Assembly (NCBI GenBank): GCA_022840285.1
Contig: JALHIE010000010.1
Span: forward strand, 33,840 to 97,839
Length of the DNA: 64,000 nt
Source: Porphyromonadaceae bacterium
GTDB taxonomy: Bacteria > Bacteroidota > Bacteroidia > Bacteroidales > Dysgonomonadaceae
Direction: 5' to 3'
The notes under the pieces are model-generated. The model made no database searches. It had not been told where the DNA came from and was given only the letters and a program-made list of their open reading frames with translations. Shown piece by piece: positions 9,533 through 19,128 of the stretch. How positions within the stretch are numbered: the first letter of the stretch is position 1; each line of letters starts with the position of its first letter. The translations under genes and the position numbers were made by a program.

Positions 9533-10309
9533 TCAATTCTTGCTCATTTCTTCCGATCGTTTTTTTGCGGCATCCAGTACACCTTCGAAATGTTTGCCGA
9601 TCTTGTGCCGGTGGAAATGATCCAGTCCAGCCTGGGTAGTCCCCCCCTTGCTGGTAATGTTCCGGATGAGTTCCTCAATGCTGTAGCTGGCCTGATTCTC
9701 GGCAAAATAGAGCGTGGTGCCCTGTGTGAGTTCAAGCAAAAGTTCATCGAGAACGTTTCCCGGCAGTTCAAATTCCCGCATCTTATCCTTGAAAATCTGG
9801 ATGAATGCTAGAATAAATGCTGGGCCGCTTCCGAAAACCGATGTGAACAGATCGAATCCTTCCTCGTTAAGTTTTACGGCTTTGCCTAACCGGGTGAGAA
9901 TTTCAAAAATAGCTTCCGTAGCCGGATTGTGAGGTTGGTTTGTGGCAAATGCCGTAACCGATTTTCGGTAAGCCATCGCCAGGTTGGGCATTATGCGGAC
10001 AATCGGAACTTCTTTCCCTAAATAGTTTTCGATAAATGCGATGCTCTTTCCTGCGACGGGCGTAACGATCAGCTTCCCTTCAAGGTTTAGCGGCTGCAGC
10101 TTTTCAAGAATCCCTTTTATATCCTGTGGCTTAACGGTGATCCAGATTACATCGGCAAAAGAAACCAGTTCTTCGATAGAGTTGAAGAAAGGAATGCCTA
10201 CCTCTTTTTTGCTTCGGGTAAAGTAAGCAAATTGGATGTTGTTTACTTTTTTAAGTCCCTGGTAAACAGCTTTGGCTAAGTTCCCGAAACCGATAAATCC
10301 GTAGTTCAT
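9533..10309 (-). CDS. proC: Pyrroline-5-carboxylate reductase
   Basis: The 258-residue protein begins NYGFIGFGNLAKAVYQGL, a Rossmann NAD(P)-binding motif, and ends with the conserved ProC catalytic region (SKGGTTQAGLDHF, matching the TSPGGTT-x-AGL family signature with Lys in place of Pro). It reduces pyrroline-5-carboxylate to proline. It is the last gene of proA-proB-proC, starting 19 bases after proB. The chain is slightly shorter than most ProC proteins (about 270 residues). Confidence 0.9.
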   Translation of the reverse strand: MNYGFIGFGNLAKAVYQGLKKVNNIQFAYFTRSKKEVGIPFFNSIEELVSFADVIWITVKPQDIKGILEKLQPLNLEGKLIVTPVAGKSIAFIENYLGKEVPIVRIMPNLAMAYRKSVTAFATNQPHNPATEAIFEILTRLGKAVKLNEEGFDLFTSVFGSGPAFILAFIQIFKDKMREFELPGNVLDELLLELTQGTTLYFAENQASYSIEELIRNITSKGGTTQAGLDHFHRHKIGKHFEGVLDAAKKRSEEMSKN

Positions 10310-10328
10310 AGTTGGTGTTTGATGTTTC

Positions 10329-11096
10329 TTACTCTTTTGCCTTGAATCTCGTAAACGGAATCTCTCCGTTCAGCGCTTTAATTATGTAGTTGGCCCGTTG
10401 TCCGTTCACGATCCACATTTCCACACGATGTCTCATGCAAACTTCGGCTGCGTAAATCTTGGATGACATTCCGCCGGTACCCAGTGTCGACTCTTTTTCT
10501 TCAACGCAATGGGTGATGGAATTGAGGTCGGTCACGCTTGTAATCAATTCTGCGTCCTGGTGCAGGTGCGGGTTACAGGTGTATATGCCGTCGATATCGG
10601 AAACAAGGATAAGCAGGTCGGCTTTGGTGATAACTGCAACCAGTGCGGAAAGTTTGTCGTTGTCTCCCAGTACAATCTCCTCAATGGAGACCGTGTCGTT
10701 TTCGTTTACAATGGGAATATAGTCCACTTCCCAGAGTTTATTGATGGTGTTGCGGGTGTTTTCGTTGGCGGTTTCGTTTTCGAAATCCCTATACGTAAGC
10801 AGGATTTGTGCGATGTTCAGCCCGAAAGTGCGGAAAATATCGTCGTACAGTTCCATCAGTTTGGTTTGGCCGATAGCTGCCATGGCCTGTTTGGAGTCCA
10901 CGTTCTTGTGAAAACCGTTGATCTCCACGAATTGTCGTGCCGTGGCGATGGCACCCGAAGAAACAATAACAATATTGTACTCTTTCTTTAATTCAACAAT
11001 CTGTCGGGCTAAACTTTCGATGACCGCAAACGAAATTCGGTTGGTTCCCGCTGTGAGCGTGGAGGTACCTATTTTTATGATCAGTTTTTTTTTCAT
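10329..11096 (-). CDS. proB: Glutamate 5-kinase (catalytic domain only)
   Basis: From the ATG at 11094-11096 the protein is 255 residues and begins KKKLIIKIGTSTLTAG, the amino acid kinase nucleotide-binding start. An upstream extension of the open frame runs into proA and reads as a shadow, so I reject it. IVSSGAIATARQF, NENDTVS and GTGGMSSKIYAAEVC are the conserved substrate and ATP site segments. It phosphorylates glutamate in the first committed step to proline. The C-terminal PUA domain of the Escherichia coli enzyme (367 residues) is absent, as in many short ProB proteins. It starts two bases after the proA stop. Confidence 0.93.
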   Translation of the reverse strand: MKKKLIIKIGTSTLTAGTNRISFAVIESLARQIVELKKEYNIVIVSSGAIATARQFVEINGFHKNVDSKQAMAAIGQTKLMELYDDIFRTFGLNIAQILLTYRDFENETANENTRNTINKLWEVDYIPIVNENDTVSIEEIVLGDNDKLSALVAVITKADLLILVSDIDGIYTCNPHLHQDAELITSVTDLNSITHCVEEKESTLGTGGMSSKIYAAEVCMRHRVEMWIVNGQRANYIIKALNGEIPFTRFKAKE

Positions 11097-11098
11097 TC

Positions 11099-12286
11099 TT
11101 ATTCGCGTATCTGGCCGTCGCCATAAACAAACCATTTGTTTGTCACCAGCTCTTGTGTGCCGAGCGGACCCCGGAAATGAAGCTTTTGCGTGCTGATGGC
11201 AATTTCTGCTCCTACACCGAACTGCCCGCCATCGGTAAAACGGGTGGAAGCATTGTGATAGACGGCTGCACAATCCACTTTTTGCATAAAGGTGCCGGCT
11301 TTCGACTCATCCCCAGTTACGATGACTGCCGAATGGCCACCGGAATAACGATTTATCATATCCACGGCCTCGTTCATATCACCGACCAGCGAAAAATAGA
11401 TCTTTGGCGCCATAAATTCTTCAAACAGAACAGCCTCGTCGTTGATCTCTCGGATCCGGCTACATACCGATGCTGCTTTTTTGTCGCCCCAAACCTCAAT
11501 TCCTTTTCCCTGAAGTTGTGAAACAAAACCGGAAACTTTCTCTGCCAGTTCAGGCAGGTTCTCATTCACCAGTACTTTATCGAGTGCGTTGCAGACGCTG
11601 ATGCGTTTCTTGCCGTTGATAATAAGCCGGACAGCCATTTCCGTATCGCAATGGTCATCCACGTACATAAAATTATTGCCCCTGCCGCTCACAATTACGG
11701 GTACCGATGAATTTTCGGTTACAAAATCAATAAGCCTATCTCCTCCACGGGGGATGATGATATCGACGTTGCGGGTATTTTTCCTGATTAGCTGTTGTGT
11801 TTCGTTGCGGGATAAGTTCAGGTATTCCACAAAATGAGCATCAAAGCCGCTTGCGGACAATGATTGTTGCCACAACTCCGTCAGGTAGCTGTTCGTGTGA
11901 AAGGATTCTTTTCCTCCTTTAAGCAAAATACGGTTGCCTGCCTTGAATGCGGTGGCTGCCGCTTCAACGGTTACATCGGGGCGCGATTCATAAATGATAA
12001 GAATAGTCCCGAACGGGACGGACCGGTTAACGATCCTTAACCCGTCTGTGCGGGTAAAATCGTACAGGATCCTACCTTCGGGATCCTTTTGTTCTGCCAC
12101 TTCCCGCAGAGAGCGGATCATCCCGTCAACCTTATTCTCATCCACTTTCAGCCGGTCTTTCATCGACTCGTCCATATCGGCAAACGAATCCATATCCAGT
12201 GCGTTTTTCTGCAGAATTTCCACCTGATTTTTTTTCAACAAATCAGCTAGGCCGAGCAAAACGTTGTTTTTTGAGGAGATAACCAT
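11099..12286 (-). CDS. proA: Glutamate-5-semialdehyde dehydrogenase (gamma-glutamyl phosphate reductase)
   Basis: The enzyme reduces gamma-glutamyl phosphate to the semialdehyde. Key segments are PFGTILIIYESRPDVTVEAAA (cofactor domain), KRISVCNALDKVLVN (nucleophilic Cys), and VDCAAVYHNASTRFTDGGQFGVGAEIAIST near the end. The ATG at 12286 gives 395 residues; an earlier in-frame TTG at 12328 would add 14 residues but is less likely. The N-terminus is shorter than the usual 410-420. A TATCTTTG -7-like element is present on the minus strand at 12317-12324. It is the first gene of proABC, an order that differs from the common proBA. Confidence 0.93.
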   Translation of the reverse strand: MVISSKNNVLLGLADLLKKNQVEILQKNALDMDSFADMDESMKDRLKVDENKVDGMIRSLREVAEQKDPEGRILYDFTRTDGLRIVNRSVPFGTILIIYESRPDVTVEAAATAFKAGNRILLKGGKESFHTNSYLTELWQQSLSASGFDAHFVEYLNLSRNETQQLIRKNTRNVDIIIPRGGDRLIDFVTENSSVPVIVSGRGNNFMYVDDHCDTEMAVRLIINGKKRISVCNALDKVLVNENLPELAEKVSGFVSQLQGKGIEVWGDKKAASVCSRIREINDEAVLFEEFMAPKIYFSLVGDMNEAVDMINRYSGGHSAVIVTGDESKAGTFMQKVDCAAVYHNASTRFTDGGQFGVGAEIAISTQKLHFRGPLGTQELVTNKWFVYGDGQIRE

Positions 12287-12399
12287 TTTTATGTGAAATA
12301 GTATGGAATTAAGTTGCAAAGATAGCAATTTATTCTAATTTTATTGTTTTCTATTTCAAAATAATAAAGTTGTAATTAAGCTTATTTCTTCTTACCTGC

Positions 12400-14343
12400 T
12401 TAAAAACTCCACGAAACACCGCCGTAGTAATGCCTCGGAAGACCGGGATAATAGTATCTTGGTTCGGCATTGCCAAAAGCGACGGCATTCACGGTAAGCA
12501 TAGGTGAATAAAGGGTATCGGTTATGTTGTTCATGCCAGCGTATAACTCGACATTTCCCAAGTTACGGTATTGGCATCGTTAATGAATTGCTCACCCGTA
12601 TATTGGAACCGAACATTTAAAATCAGCGGTTTTAAGGGATGCCAAACCAATGTTACCTGAAAAAGATTGGATGGAATACCGGGAAGCAGGTTACCGTCAA
12701 AGGTGTTGTCGTTGTCGGTAAAATCGATGAATCGGTTTTGCGAAAAGGTGTAATTGGCATTCACATTGAGATTACCCGGAAAATTGAGGTGTTGAAAAAC
12801 CAGCTGTTTCCATAACAATTCAACCCCCCAATGGCGGGTTTTTCCGGCATTGATTCCTGTAAAGATGTCCTCGGTTAGTCGCTTTGTTACCAACAGGTTA
12901 TTTAAGTTTATCTGGTAGGCTGTTGCTTCAACCTGCGCGGTGTTTCGCAGTAAATTCAACCGGATACCCGCCTCGTATTGCCAACCCTGTTCAGGTTGAA
13001 GCTCTTTGTTGATATTGCCTTCAGGGAGCAATGTCTCTTCGGGCGACGGCATCGAAAATCCGTGTCCCACAGACACATATAAGGCTACCATAGCGCCGGG
13101 TGCAAAATTTGCTCCCAATCGGGGAGAAAAAATAACCGGGAAACTGCGGGTTCCGCTTTGGTCGCCGTTATCGGGGAATTTATCTGTCAGCTTATACCCG
13201 ATTTTGTTGATGGCTCCGCCCAGCGAAACATTCCATTTCAGCGACGGTCTGAAATAGGTCATGGCGAACACGTTCAGGTGGTTTCGGGTTTCGCTGTTTT
13301 TGTTGATGACCTCGTCCTTTATATCCAGTTTCCACCGGTATGTGTCGGTAGGCGTGATAACTGAGTTTGTTTCTTATTCCGCCACCGAGTGATCCATCGG
13401 TCAGGTTGTTGAAAGGTCGTTTCTCGTAACTATCCACCCATCTTCCGAAAGCGGTAAACCGGTTATTCAACGATCCTGACAACCGATTTTCAAGCGTAAT
13501 GCCTGCAAGTCCGCGGCGGTACTCTTTGAAACCTCCGATTGCTTTCCAGTTGGCTGCTGCCGCTTTGGGATCAGTTTTGAATAATGACTCGCCGATGGAA
13601 CTCGGAATTCCTGCGTTCATGTCCAGCAAAAGCAACGTGTATTCCAGTGCTTGTCCCGGCTTTTCCCAGTTTCCTGACGAGAGTAACGATGTCCGCCGGA
13701 AATGATTGTTTTCCCGGTATCCGTCGGAACGGGTGTGGTTGATGTTTCCGGAAATATTCAGGTCGTTGTGTTGAAAGCTGCCTCCGGCAGACGTTTTCAA
13801 CGTATTAAAACTTCCCTGTTGCAACAGGGCGTTGAAGGAGTTTCCGTATGAATTCCGGGTGAACAGGTTGATGTTTCCGCCAAGTCCGGAGCCATAAAGC
13901 GCAGAGGCCGGCCCTTTGGTAACTTCTATCCTCCCGATTCCGGGCAGGTCGATATCCTCGGGCGAAGAAATGCCGTCGGATGAAGTGATGGGTATATCGT
14001 TAAGGTAAGCCTTGATGCGGTTCGTGTTGTAGGGCGTTCTGCTTCCTACCCCCCGGATTACGATACGGCTCGTGGCGTATGTCCCGCTGTGCATGTAAAT
14101 GCCGGGAAGAGCGTGTAGTACCGATGCGAAATTGTTGCCGTCGCCAGCCTGCACCTCTCTCCCCGACAGGACTGAAATACTGCCCGGAACGTGGTGCCAT
14201 CGCGTGTTCACCTGATATGCATTTACAATCACTTCGTGGAGCAGAAGCGTGGTGTCTTCATTCCGGGGCGACAGTTCTTGCGCACCAATGGCCAGCGGTA
14301 AGAAAATAACACATAGAACAAAGCGTATTCTTTTTTTCAACAT
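12400..14343 (-). pseudogene. TonB-dependent receptor, disrupted by frameshifts
   Basis: The N-terminal part (13192-14343 frame) has a signal peptide, a plug domain (residues about 35-150, with VLHALPGIYMHSG and RIEVTKGPASALYGSGLGG) and barrel strands. Near 13355 the frame shifts by one base: removing one C restores SYTPTDTYRWKLDIKDE and joins the frame holding 12531-13271. That frame in turn runs out near 12545, and the proper C-terminus (NVELYAGMNNITDTLYSP ... RHYYGGVSWSF, stop at 12400) lies in another frame, with about 20 residues apparently missing before it. Intact, it would be an outer membrane importer of about 650 residues; the ligand is not evident. It is adjacent to the sugar dehydrogenase gene and possibly cotranscribed. 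A sequencing or assembly error remains possible. Confidence 0.8.
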
Positions 14344-14351
14344 TTTACGGT

Positions 14352-15764
14352 TTATTCCACCGGTATGAGCCGTACAATCATCCCCGGTTCTTCCAAACCT
14401 ACATAAACTAACCCGTCGGGACTCATGACCACGTTTCTTATCCGGCCTATGCCTTCCGCCAATTTTTCGGTGTGGGTAACTGTTTGCCCTTCCAACACCA
14501 TCCGTTCGATGTAATCGAACCGAAGTGAACCGACCAATATGTTATTTTCCCATTTTTTAAACCGGTTACCGGTGACAACCGTCATTCCGCAGGGGGCGAT
14601 GGATGGTGTCCATTGGAAAACCGGCTGTTCCATTCCATCTTTCTCCGTCAGTTCGGTAAGAATCGTCCCGTCGTAGTTGATTCCGTAGGAAATGACAGGC
14701 CAGCCGTAGTTTATTCCAGGCTTTATCAGGTTCAGTTCGTCGCCACCCATCGGACCGTGTTCGGTTTCCCACACATCCCCTGTTATGGGGTGGACAATCG
14801 TTCCCTGCGGATTGCGATGGCCGTAACTGTAAATGGATTTAATGGCTCCGGTAGTGTTTACAAAAGGATTGTCGGCCGGTATTCTTCCATCGTCGTGAAT
14901 GCGGTGTATCTTTCCGTTTGTATTGTCGAGTTTCTGCGGAAAATCGAAATGTTGCCCCCGCTCACCTACTCCAAAAAACAGATAGCCTTTTCCATCGAAC
15001 GCCAGTTTGCATCCCCAGTGATGTCCACGATCGGTGGGCGGTGATCCTATGAAAAGGATCTCCTGATCCGTCAATTGATTTCCGTTTAAACGAGCGCGCA
15101 TTACTCCGGTGGATCCAATTCTTTTTTCACTCGTTGTGTCGAGAGCCGAATAGGAAATGTAGATCCAGCCGTTTTTATCGTAATCGGGATGAAGAGCCAG
15201 GTCCATCAATCCGCCTTGACCAAAAGCCATAATAGGCGGCAACCCATGAATTGGTGCAGATAGTTTCCCATTGGAGAATGTGTGCAGCGTCCCTTTTCGT
15301 TCCGAAATCAGCAGATCGCCGTTGGGCAGAAAAGCCAACCCCCAGGGAACCTCCAATCCGGTAACTACGGTGTCGATCACAAAATTGTATTTTTCAGATT
15401 TGACGATCCCATTAGCCGTTACCGCCGGCTTGAGCAAGGTCCTGTCGGAAGGAATTCCTTTTTTAACGTAAGCGGCGAGCTCTTTTATTTCCTTATCGGA
15501 AAAAGTTTTTGCAAAAGCGGGCATCCCGATATCTAAAATCCCGTTACTGATGCTCTGTTCTACAGATAAAGTTCCCTCTTCCTCCATCCATTGCTTGGCG
15601 GTAAATTTCTCTAAATTGTCACCGTGGCATCCGGCACAAAACATGCGGTAGTTTGATGCGGCATCGCGAACCTGAGTCGTCCGTGGCATATTTTTGCAGG
15701 AGTGAGCAACCTGAATCATTATTAGGATAAAACCCAGCAGTAAGAACAAATTTCTATTTTTCAT
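14352..15764 (-). CDS. Cytochrome c-PQQ-dependent sugar dehydrogenase lipoprotein
   Basis: From the ATG at 15764 the protein is 470 residues with a lipoprotein signal (Cys23 after IQVAHS). Residues about 33-105 form a small cytochrome c domain with the CAGCH heme motif (Cys43-His47) and a distal methionine candidate in GMPAF. The rest is the six-bladed beta-propeller of the aldose sugar dehydrogenase (GSDH/YliI) family: EVPWGLAFLPNGDLLISERKG, GHRNPQGTIVHP and ETEHGPMGGDELN are the conserved quinone and calcium site segments. It probably oxidises sugars at the cell envelope and passes electrons through its own heme. I saw no PQQ biosynthesis genes in the window. It ends eight bases before the TonB receptor pseudogene. 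Confidence 0.88.
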   Translation of the reverse strand: MKNRNLFLLLGFILIMIQVAHSCKNMPRTTQVRDAASNYRMFCAGCHGDNLEKFTAKQWMEEEGTLSVEQSISNGILDIGMPAFAKTFSDKEIKELAAYVKKGIPSDRTLLKPAVTANGIVKSEKYNFVIDTVVTGLEVPWGLAFLPNGDLLISERKGTLHTFSNGKLSAPIHGLPPIMAFGQGGLMDLALHPDYDKNGWIYISYSALDTTSEKRIGSTGVMRARLNGNQLTDQEILFIGSPPTDRGHHWGCKLAFDGKGYLFFGVGERGQHFDFPQKLDNTNGKIHRIHDDGRIPADNPFVNTTGAIKSIYSYGHRNPQGTIVHPITGDVWETEHGPMGGDELNLIKPGINYGWPVISYGINYDGTILTELTEKDGMEQPVFQWTPSIAPCGMTVVTGNRFKKWENNILVGSLRFDYIERMVLEGQTVTHTEKLAEGIGRIRNVVMSPDGLVYVGLEEPGMIVRLIPVE

Positions 15765-15894
15765 AGGACATTTTTTGTTAATCAGGAGAGAAAGCAAAAA
15801 TAGCATAAAATTTGGGATTGGCGAGTGTTCATCAAAATTTTCTCGGATTGTTCCCGAAAATCCCTTACCTTTGTGCGTTTTTTGAAAAATAATT

Positions 15895-16485
15895 GTGGAT
15901 TATATTTCGATAATGCTTATCGCTATTGGCCTGGCTATGGATTCCTTTGCCGTTTGTGTCGGCAAAGGAATGTGCCGGCAGCGCTTTTATCCGTGGCGGT
16001 CAATAAAAATAGCTGCTGTTTTTGGATTGTTTCAAGGGCTGATGCCATTTGTAGGATATGCTCTCGGAATAAGTTTTGCCTCATGGATACGGAATTTCGA
16101 CCATTGGTTAGCGTTTTTTATTCTTTCAATCATCGGAGCAAAAATGATATGCGAAAGTTTTTCCGTCCAACCTGACGGAGAATGTCTGGCTTGCGATTGT
16201 CAGGAAGACAGGGTTGTTGATTGGAAAAAAGTAGCTGTACTGGCTTTTGCTACCAGTATAGATGCGATGGCCACCGGTCTGGTTTTTGTTTCTTATCCGG
16301 GAACCATATCAACAGCGACGATAACCATTGGTGTGGTTACCTTGCTCTTCGCCTTTTCGGGGATATTTATAGGAGTGCGATTTGGTCGGAGACTACGACT
16401 CAATATCGAAATGTTGGGCGGCATCATCCTAATTACGATAGGGGTGAAAATTCTGCTTGAGCACCTCCTGAACGGGGCTGGATAG
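15895..16485 (+). CDS. mntP: Manganese efflux pump MntP
   Basis: The 196-residue protein has six predicted membrane helices and the MntP signature: LAMDSFAVCVGKG in TM1 and the repeat-related LAFATSIDAMATGLVF in TM4, each with a buried Asp. It exports Mn2+ across the inner membrane. The only in-frame start giving the full first helix is GTG at 15895; the next ATG is six codons later. A TACCTTTG -7-like box lies at 15866-15873. I see no convincing yybP-ykoY manganese riboswitch in the short upstream region. Confidence 0.92.
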   Translation: MDYISIMLIAIGLAMDSFAVCVGKGMCRQRFYPWRSIKIAAVFGLFQGLMPFVGYALGISFASWIRNFDHWLAFFILSIIGAKMICESFSVQPDGECLACDCQEDRVVDWKKVAVLAFATSIDAMATGLVFVSYPGTISTATITIGVVTLLFAFSGIFIGVRFGRRLRLNIEMLGGIILITIGVKILLEHLLNGAG

Positions 16486-16497
16486 CAGCGTTTTGAC

Positions 16498-16845
16498 CTA
16501 TGTTTCCTCCAATACCCGGTACAGTACGCGCGCCTGATTATGCTCTGTGTCTTTGGACGCGTAGAGAAGCGTCACTGTCTTGTGTTCTTTTTCCAATCGC
16601 TTTATTTCCAAAAGCATCTGCCTGTTCCCAGAGAGCTCGTGGGTGTAGAGTTTAATGAATTCTTCCCACTTTTCCGTGTCGTGACAGAACCATTTCCGTA
16701 AAGCGGAAGATGGAGCGATTTCTTTCATCCACACATCAACCCGGGCGCTTTCCTTCGATAGGCCGCGTGGCCAGAGACGATCGACTAAAATACGATAACC
16801 ATCGTCATCCCCTGAAGAGTCGTAAATGCGTTTTATCTTTATCAT
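16498..16845 (-). CDS. DUF488 family protein (YeaO type)
   Basis: The 115-residue protein contains YRILVDRLWPRGLSKESARVD and TVTLLYASKDTEHNQARVL, the conserved blocks of the short DUF488/YeaO family. Function is unknown. It lies tail to tail with mntP, 12 bases apart, and 39 bases downstream of the oligopeptidase gene. Confidence 0.9.
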   Translation of the reverse strand: MIKIKRIYDSSGDDDGYRILVDRLWPRGLSKESARVDVWMKEIAPSSALRKWFCHDTEKWEEFIKLYTHELSGNRQMLLEIKRLEKEHKTVTLLYASKDTEHNQARVLYRVLEET

Positions 16846-16884
16846 GAGCAGTTAACAGTTTAGCCGTAGATTTGGTTTAACATC

Positions 16885-19029
16885 CTACTTCTCAATTCCG
16901 ACCCTGTTCAAAATAAAAGCGAACTCAAAAGCCGTGTCTTTAATCCCGTCGTAACGTCCTGTGGCGCCGCCATGCCCCGAATCCATATTCATGTGTAGCA
17001 GTACGAGGTTGTCATCGGTTTTTAGGGCACGGAGTCTGGCAACATATTTGGTGGGTTCGTGAAAAAGCACTTGCGAGTCGTTGATACCGCCCGTAATGAG
17101 CATGTTGGGATAGTTTTGCGCTTTAATATTGTCGTAAGGCGAGTAGGAGAGCATGTAGTTGTAATACTCTTCTTCGTTGGGATTGCCCCATTCCTCGTAT
17201 TCGCTTGTTGTGAGTGGAAGTGTTTCATCCAGCATAGTATTGATAACGTCAATAAAAGGCACTTGTGCCACGACGGTTTGATACAGATCGGAACGCATAT
17301 TCATTACAGCCCCCATCAACAGTCCGCCTGCGCTGCCGCCCATCGCCGCAAGTTTATTTGCCGATGTGTATTTTTTATTGATCAGCAGTTCGCTGCATGC
17401 GATAAAATCGGTAAACGTGTTTTTCTTGTGGAGCAATTTACCTCTCTCGTACCATTGTTCGCCAAGGTCACTTCCCCCACGTACCTGAGCCAGCGCATAC
17501 ACGAAGCCGCGGTCGATAAGGCTGTACAGACTTGCACTGAAAGACACATCGGAGCTGCTCCCGTAGCTCCCGTAGGAGTAGACCAGTGCAGGGTTGGTTC
17601 CGTCTTTTCTTAATCCTTTCTTGTACACGATGGCCATGGGTACTTTCACTCCATCCTGAGCCGTTGCCCAAAGACGTTCAACTGTATAATCGTCGGGATT
17701 GAAGCCCGAAGGGATTTCCTGTTCTTTGAGTTTTACCGTTTCGCCTGTAGTGATATTGTACTCGTACAGTGTGCCTGGACGGTTGAGTGATGTATAGGAG
17801 TAACGGAAATTGTCGGCATCGTATTCCGGATTTCCGTTTAATTCTGCCGAATAAACCGGTTCGGGAAATGTGATGGTCTTAATTTCCCCTGTGCCTGAGG
17901 TCGGTTTCGCGATAATCTCATTCAAGCCGTTTCTTCGCAGTTCGATTGTCACGTAATCTCTCAGGATATCGATACCTTCGATCCGGACATTCTTGTCGTG
18001 TGCCAGAAACTCTTTCCACGTGCTGCGGTCTTCATGGTTTGTCAACGGTGTTTCGTAGATTTTTCCGTTCAGGTTTTCTTTGTCTTTGTATCGGACAAAA
18101 AACTTATCCTTGTGCGGATAAACCGAGTATTCTACATCCTGGGCACGAGGCAGGAACATCTTGAACTGTTCGAGCGGTTTATCTGCGGGGATATATCGTT
18201 CGTCGGCGGTAGTGGAACTTGCCGATGAAATAAAAATGTATTGTTTGGTCTTGCTCCCCGAAACGTAAGTGGAGAACCGTGCGTCTGTTTCTTCGTATAC
18301 CAGGTCGGCTCTGAAAGCATCCAGCACCTGGCGTAAAATGCGGTAAGAGCGTAACGTGTGGTCAACAACACCGTAAAAGAGTGTTTGGTTATCGTTTGCC
18401 CAGGCCACGGAAGTAGCACCGTTGACCGTAAATCCAATATCCTTGCCCGAAGCAAGGTCTTTCACTTTCATAATAAATTCCGCATACGAACCGGTTTCGT
18501 TGTAGAAATAGGCTGCTTTGCTATTGTCGGGGCTGACGGAGTATCCCCGGAAAATATATGCAGGCCTCCCTTTTGCCATTTCATTGACGTCGAAAATAAT
18601 TTCTTCGGGCGCATCCATTGTGCTTTTGCGCCGGCAATAGGTCCGGTATTGTTTCCCTTTTTCGGTGCGGCTGTAGTAATAATAACCGTCGGAAAACGAT
18701 GGGTAACTTTCATCGTCCTCTTTTATCCGGTCGATAATTTCATCGTAAATGGTTTGTTGCAACACTTTTGTCGATGCCATAACCGTATCGGTATAAGCAT
18801 TTTCCGCTTTCAGGTAATCGATCACTTTCGGGTTGTTTTTATCCTTCAGCCAATAATAGTTATCGATACGCGTTTGCCCGAAATTAGAGAATGTGTCGGG
18901 AATTACTTCCGCTACCGGTGGTGCGGGAAAATCAGATTGTTTCATCATAACAGTTTCTTTTTCCGAAGAGCTACAGGCGGTCATTAAGGCTGCAGCAACT
19001 ATTGAAAGGATATAATTCCGGTTTTTCAT
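16885..19029 (-). CDS. S9A prolyl oligopeptidase family lipoprotein (oligopeptidase B-like)
   Basis: The 714-residue protein starts with a lipoprotein signal (lipobox LMTAC, Cys19). An N-terminal seven-bladed propeller (about 70-430) precedes the alpha/beta-hydrolase domain, with catalytic Ser in GGSAGGLLMGAVMN, Asp in TGGINDSQV and His in DSGHGGATG. The YSYGSYGSSSDVSFS segment is typical of oligopeptidase B. It should cleave short peptides after basic residues in the periplasm or at the membrane; lipid anchoring distinguishes it from the cytoplasmic enterobacterial enzyme. Substrate specificity is inferred. Confidence 0.92.
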   Translation of the reverse strand: MKNRNYILSIVAAALMTACSSSEKETVMMKQSDFPAPPVAEVIPDTFSNFGQTRIDNYYWLKDKNNPKVIDYLKAENAYTDTVMASTKVLQQTIYDEIIDRIKEDDESYPSFSDGYYYYSRTEKGKQYRTYCRRKSTMDAPEEIIFDVNEMAKGRPAYIFRGYSVSPDNSKAAYFYNETGSYAEFIMKVKDLASGKDIGFTVNGATSVAWANDNQTLFYGVVDHTLRSYRILRQVLDAFRADLVYEETDARFSTYVSGSKTKQYIFISSASSTTADERYIPADKPLEQFKMFLPRAQDVEYSVYPHKDKFFVRYKDKENLNGKIYETPLTNHEDRSTWKEFLAHDKNVRIEGIDILRDYVTIELRRNGLNEIIAKPTSGTGEIKTITFPEPVYSAELNGNPEYDADNFRYSYTSLNRPGTLYEYNITTGETVKLKEQEIPSGFNPDDYTVERLWATAQDGVKVPMAIVYKKGLRKDGTNPALVYSYGSYGSSSDVSFSASLYSLIDRGFVYALAQVRGGSDLGEQWYERGKLLHKKNTFTDFIACSELLINKKYTSANKLAAMGGSAGGLLMGAVMNMRSDLYQTVVAQVPFIDVINTMLDETLPLTTSEYEEWGNPNEEEYYNYMLSYSPYDNIKAQNYPNMLITGGINDSQVLFHEPTKYVARLRALKTDDNLVLLHMNMDSGHGGATGRYDGIKDTAFEFAFILNRVGIEK

Positions 19030-19128
19030 TGTTGTGGAATTTATTTGTTTATAGAGTAGGTGGTTAGTTTTGAACAGGGGCGATGCGGTTTTAAACCGGA
19101 GTCTCCGTTTTCCCCTGTTTTTAGAATA

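Noticed and set aside
11097..11273. 59-residue N-terminal extension of ProB in the same frame
   Set aside because: It overlaps the end of proA and its translation is low-complexity Cys/Arg-rich shadow sequence; the amino acid kinase fold starts at the ATG 11096.
12531..13375. Programmed ribosomal frameshift in the TonB receptor
   Set aside because: There is no slippery heptamer with a downstream structure at the first break, and the second break also lacks conserved barrel sequence, which points to mutation or sequence error.
15807..15894. Manganese riboswitch upstream of mntP
   Set aside because: The region is under 90 bases and shows no conserved yybP-ykoY loop sequences or convincing pairing.
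18358..18987. 209-codon forward open frame opposite the oligopeptidase gene
   Set aside because: Long but antisense to the propeller domain of a clear S9A peptidase; no recognisable domain or start region.
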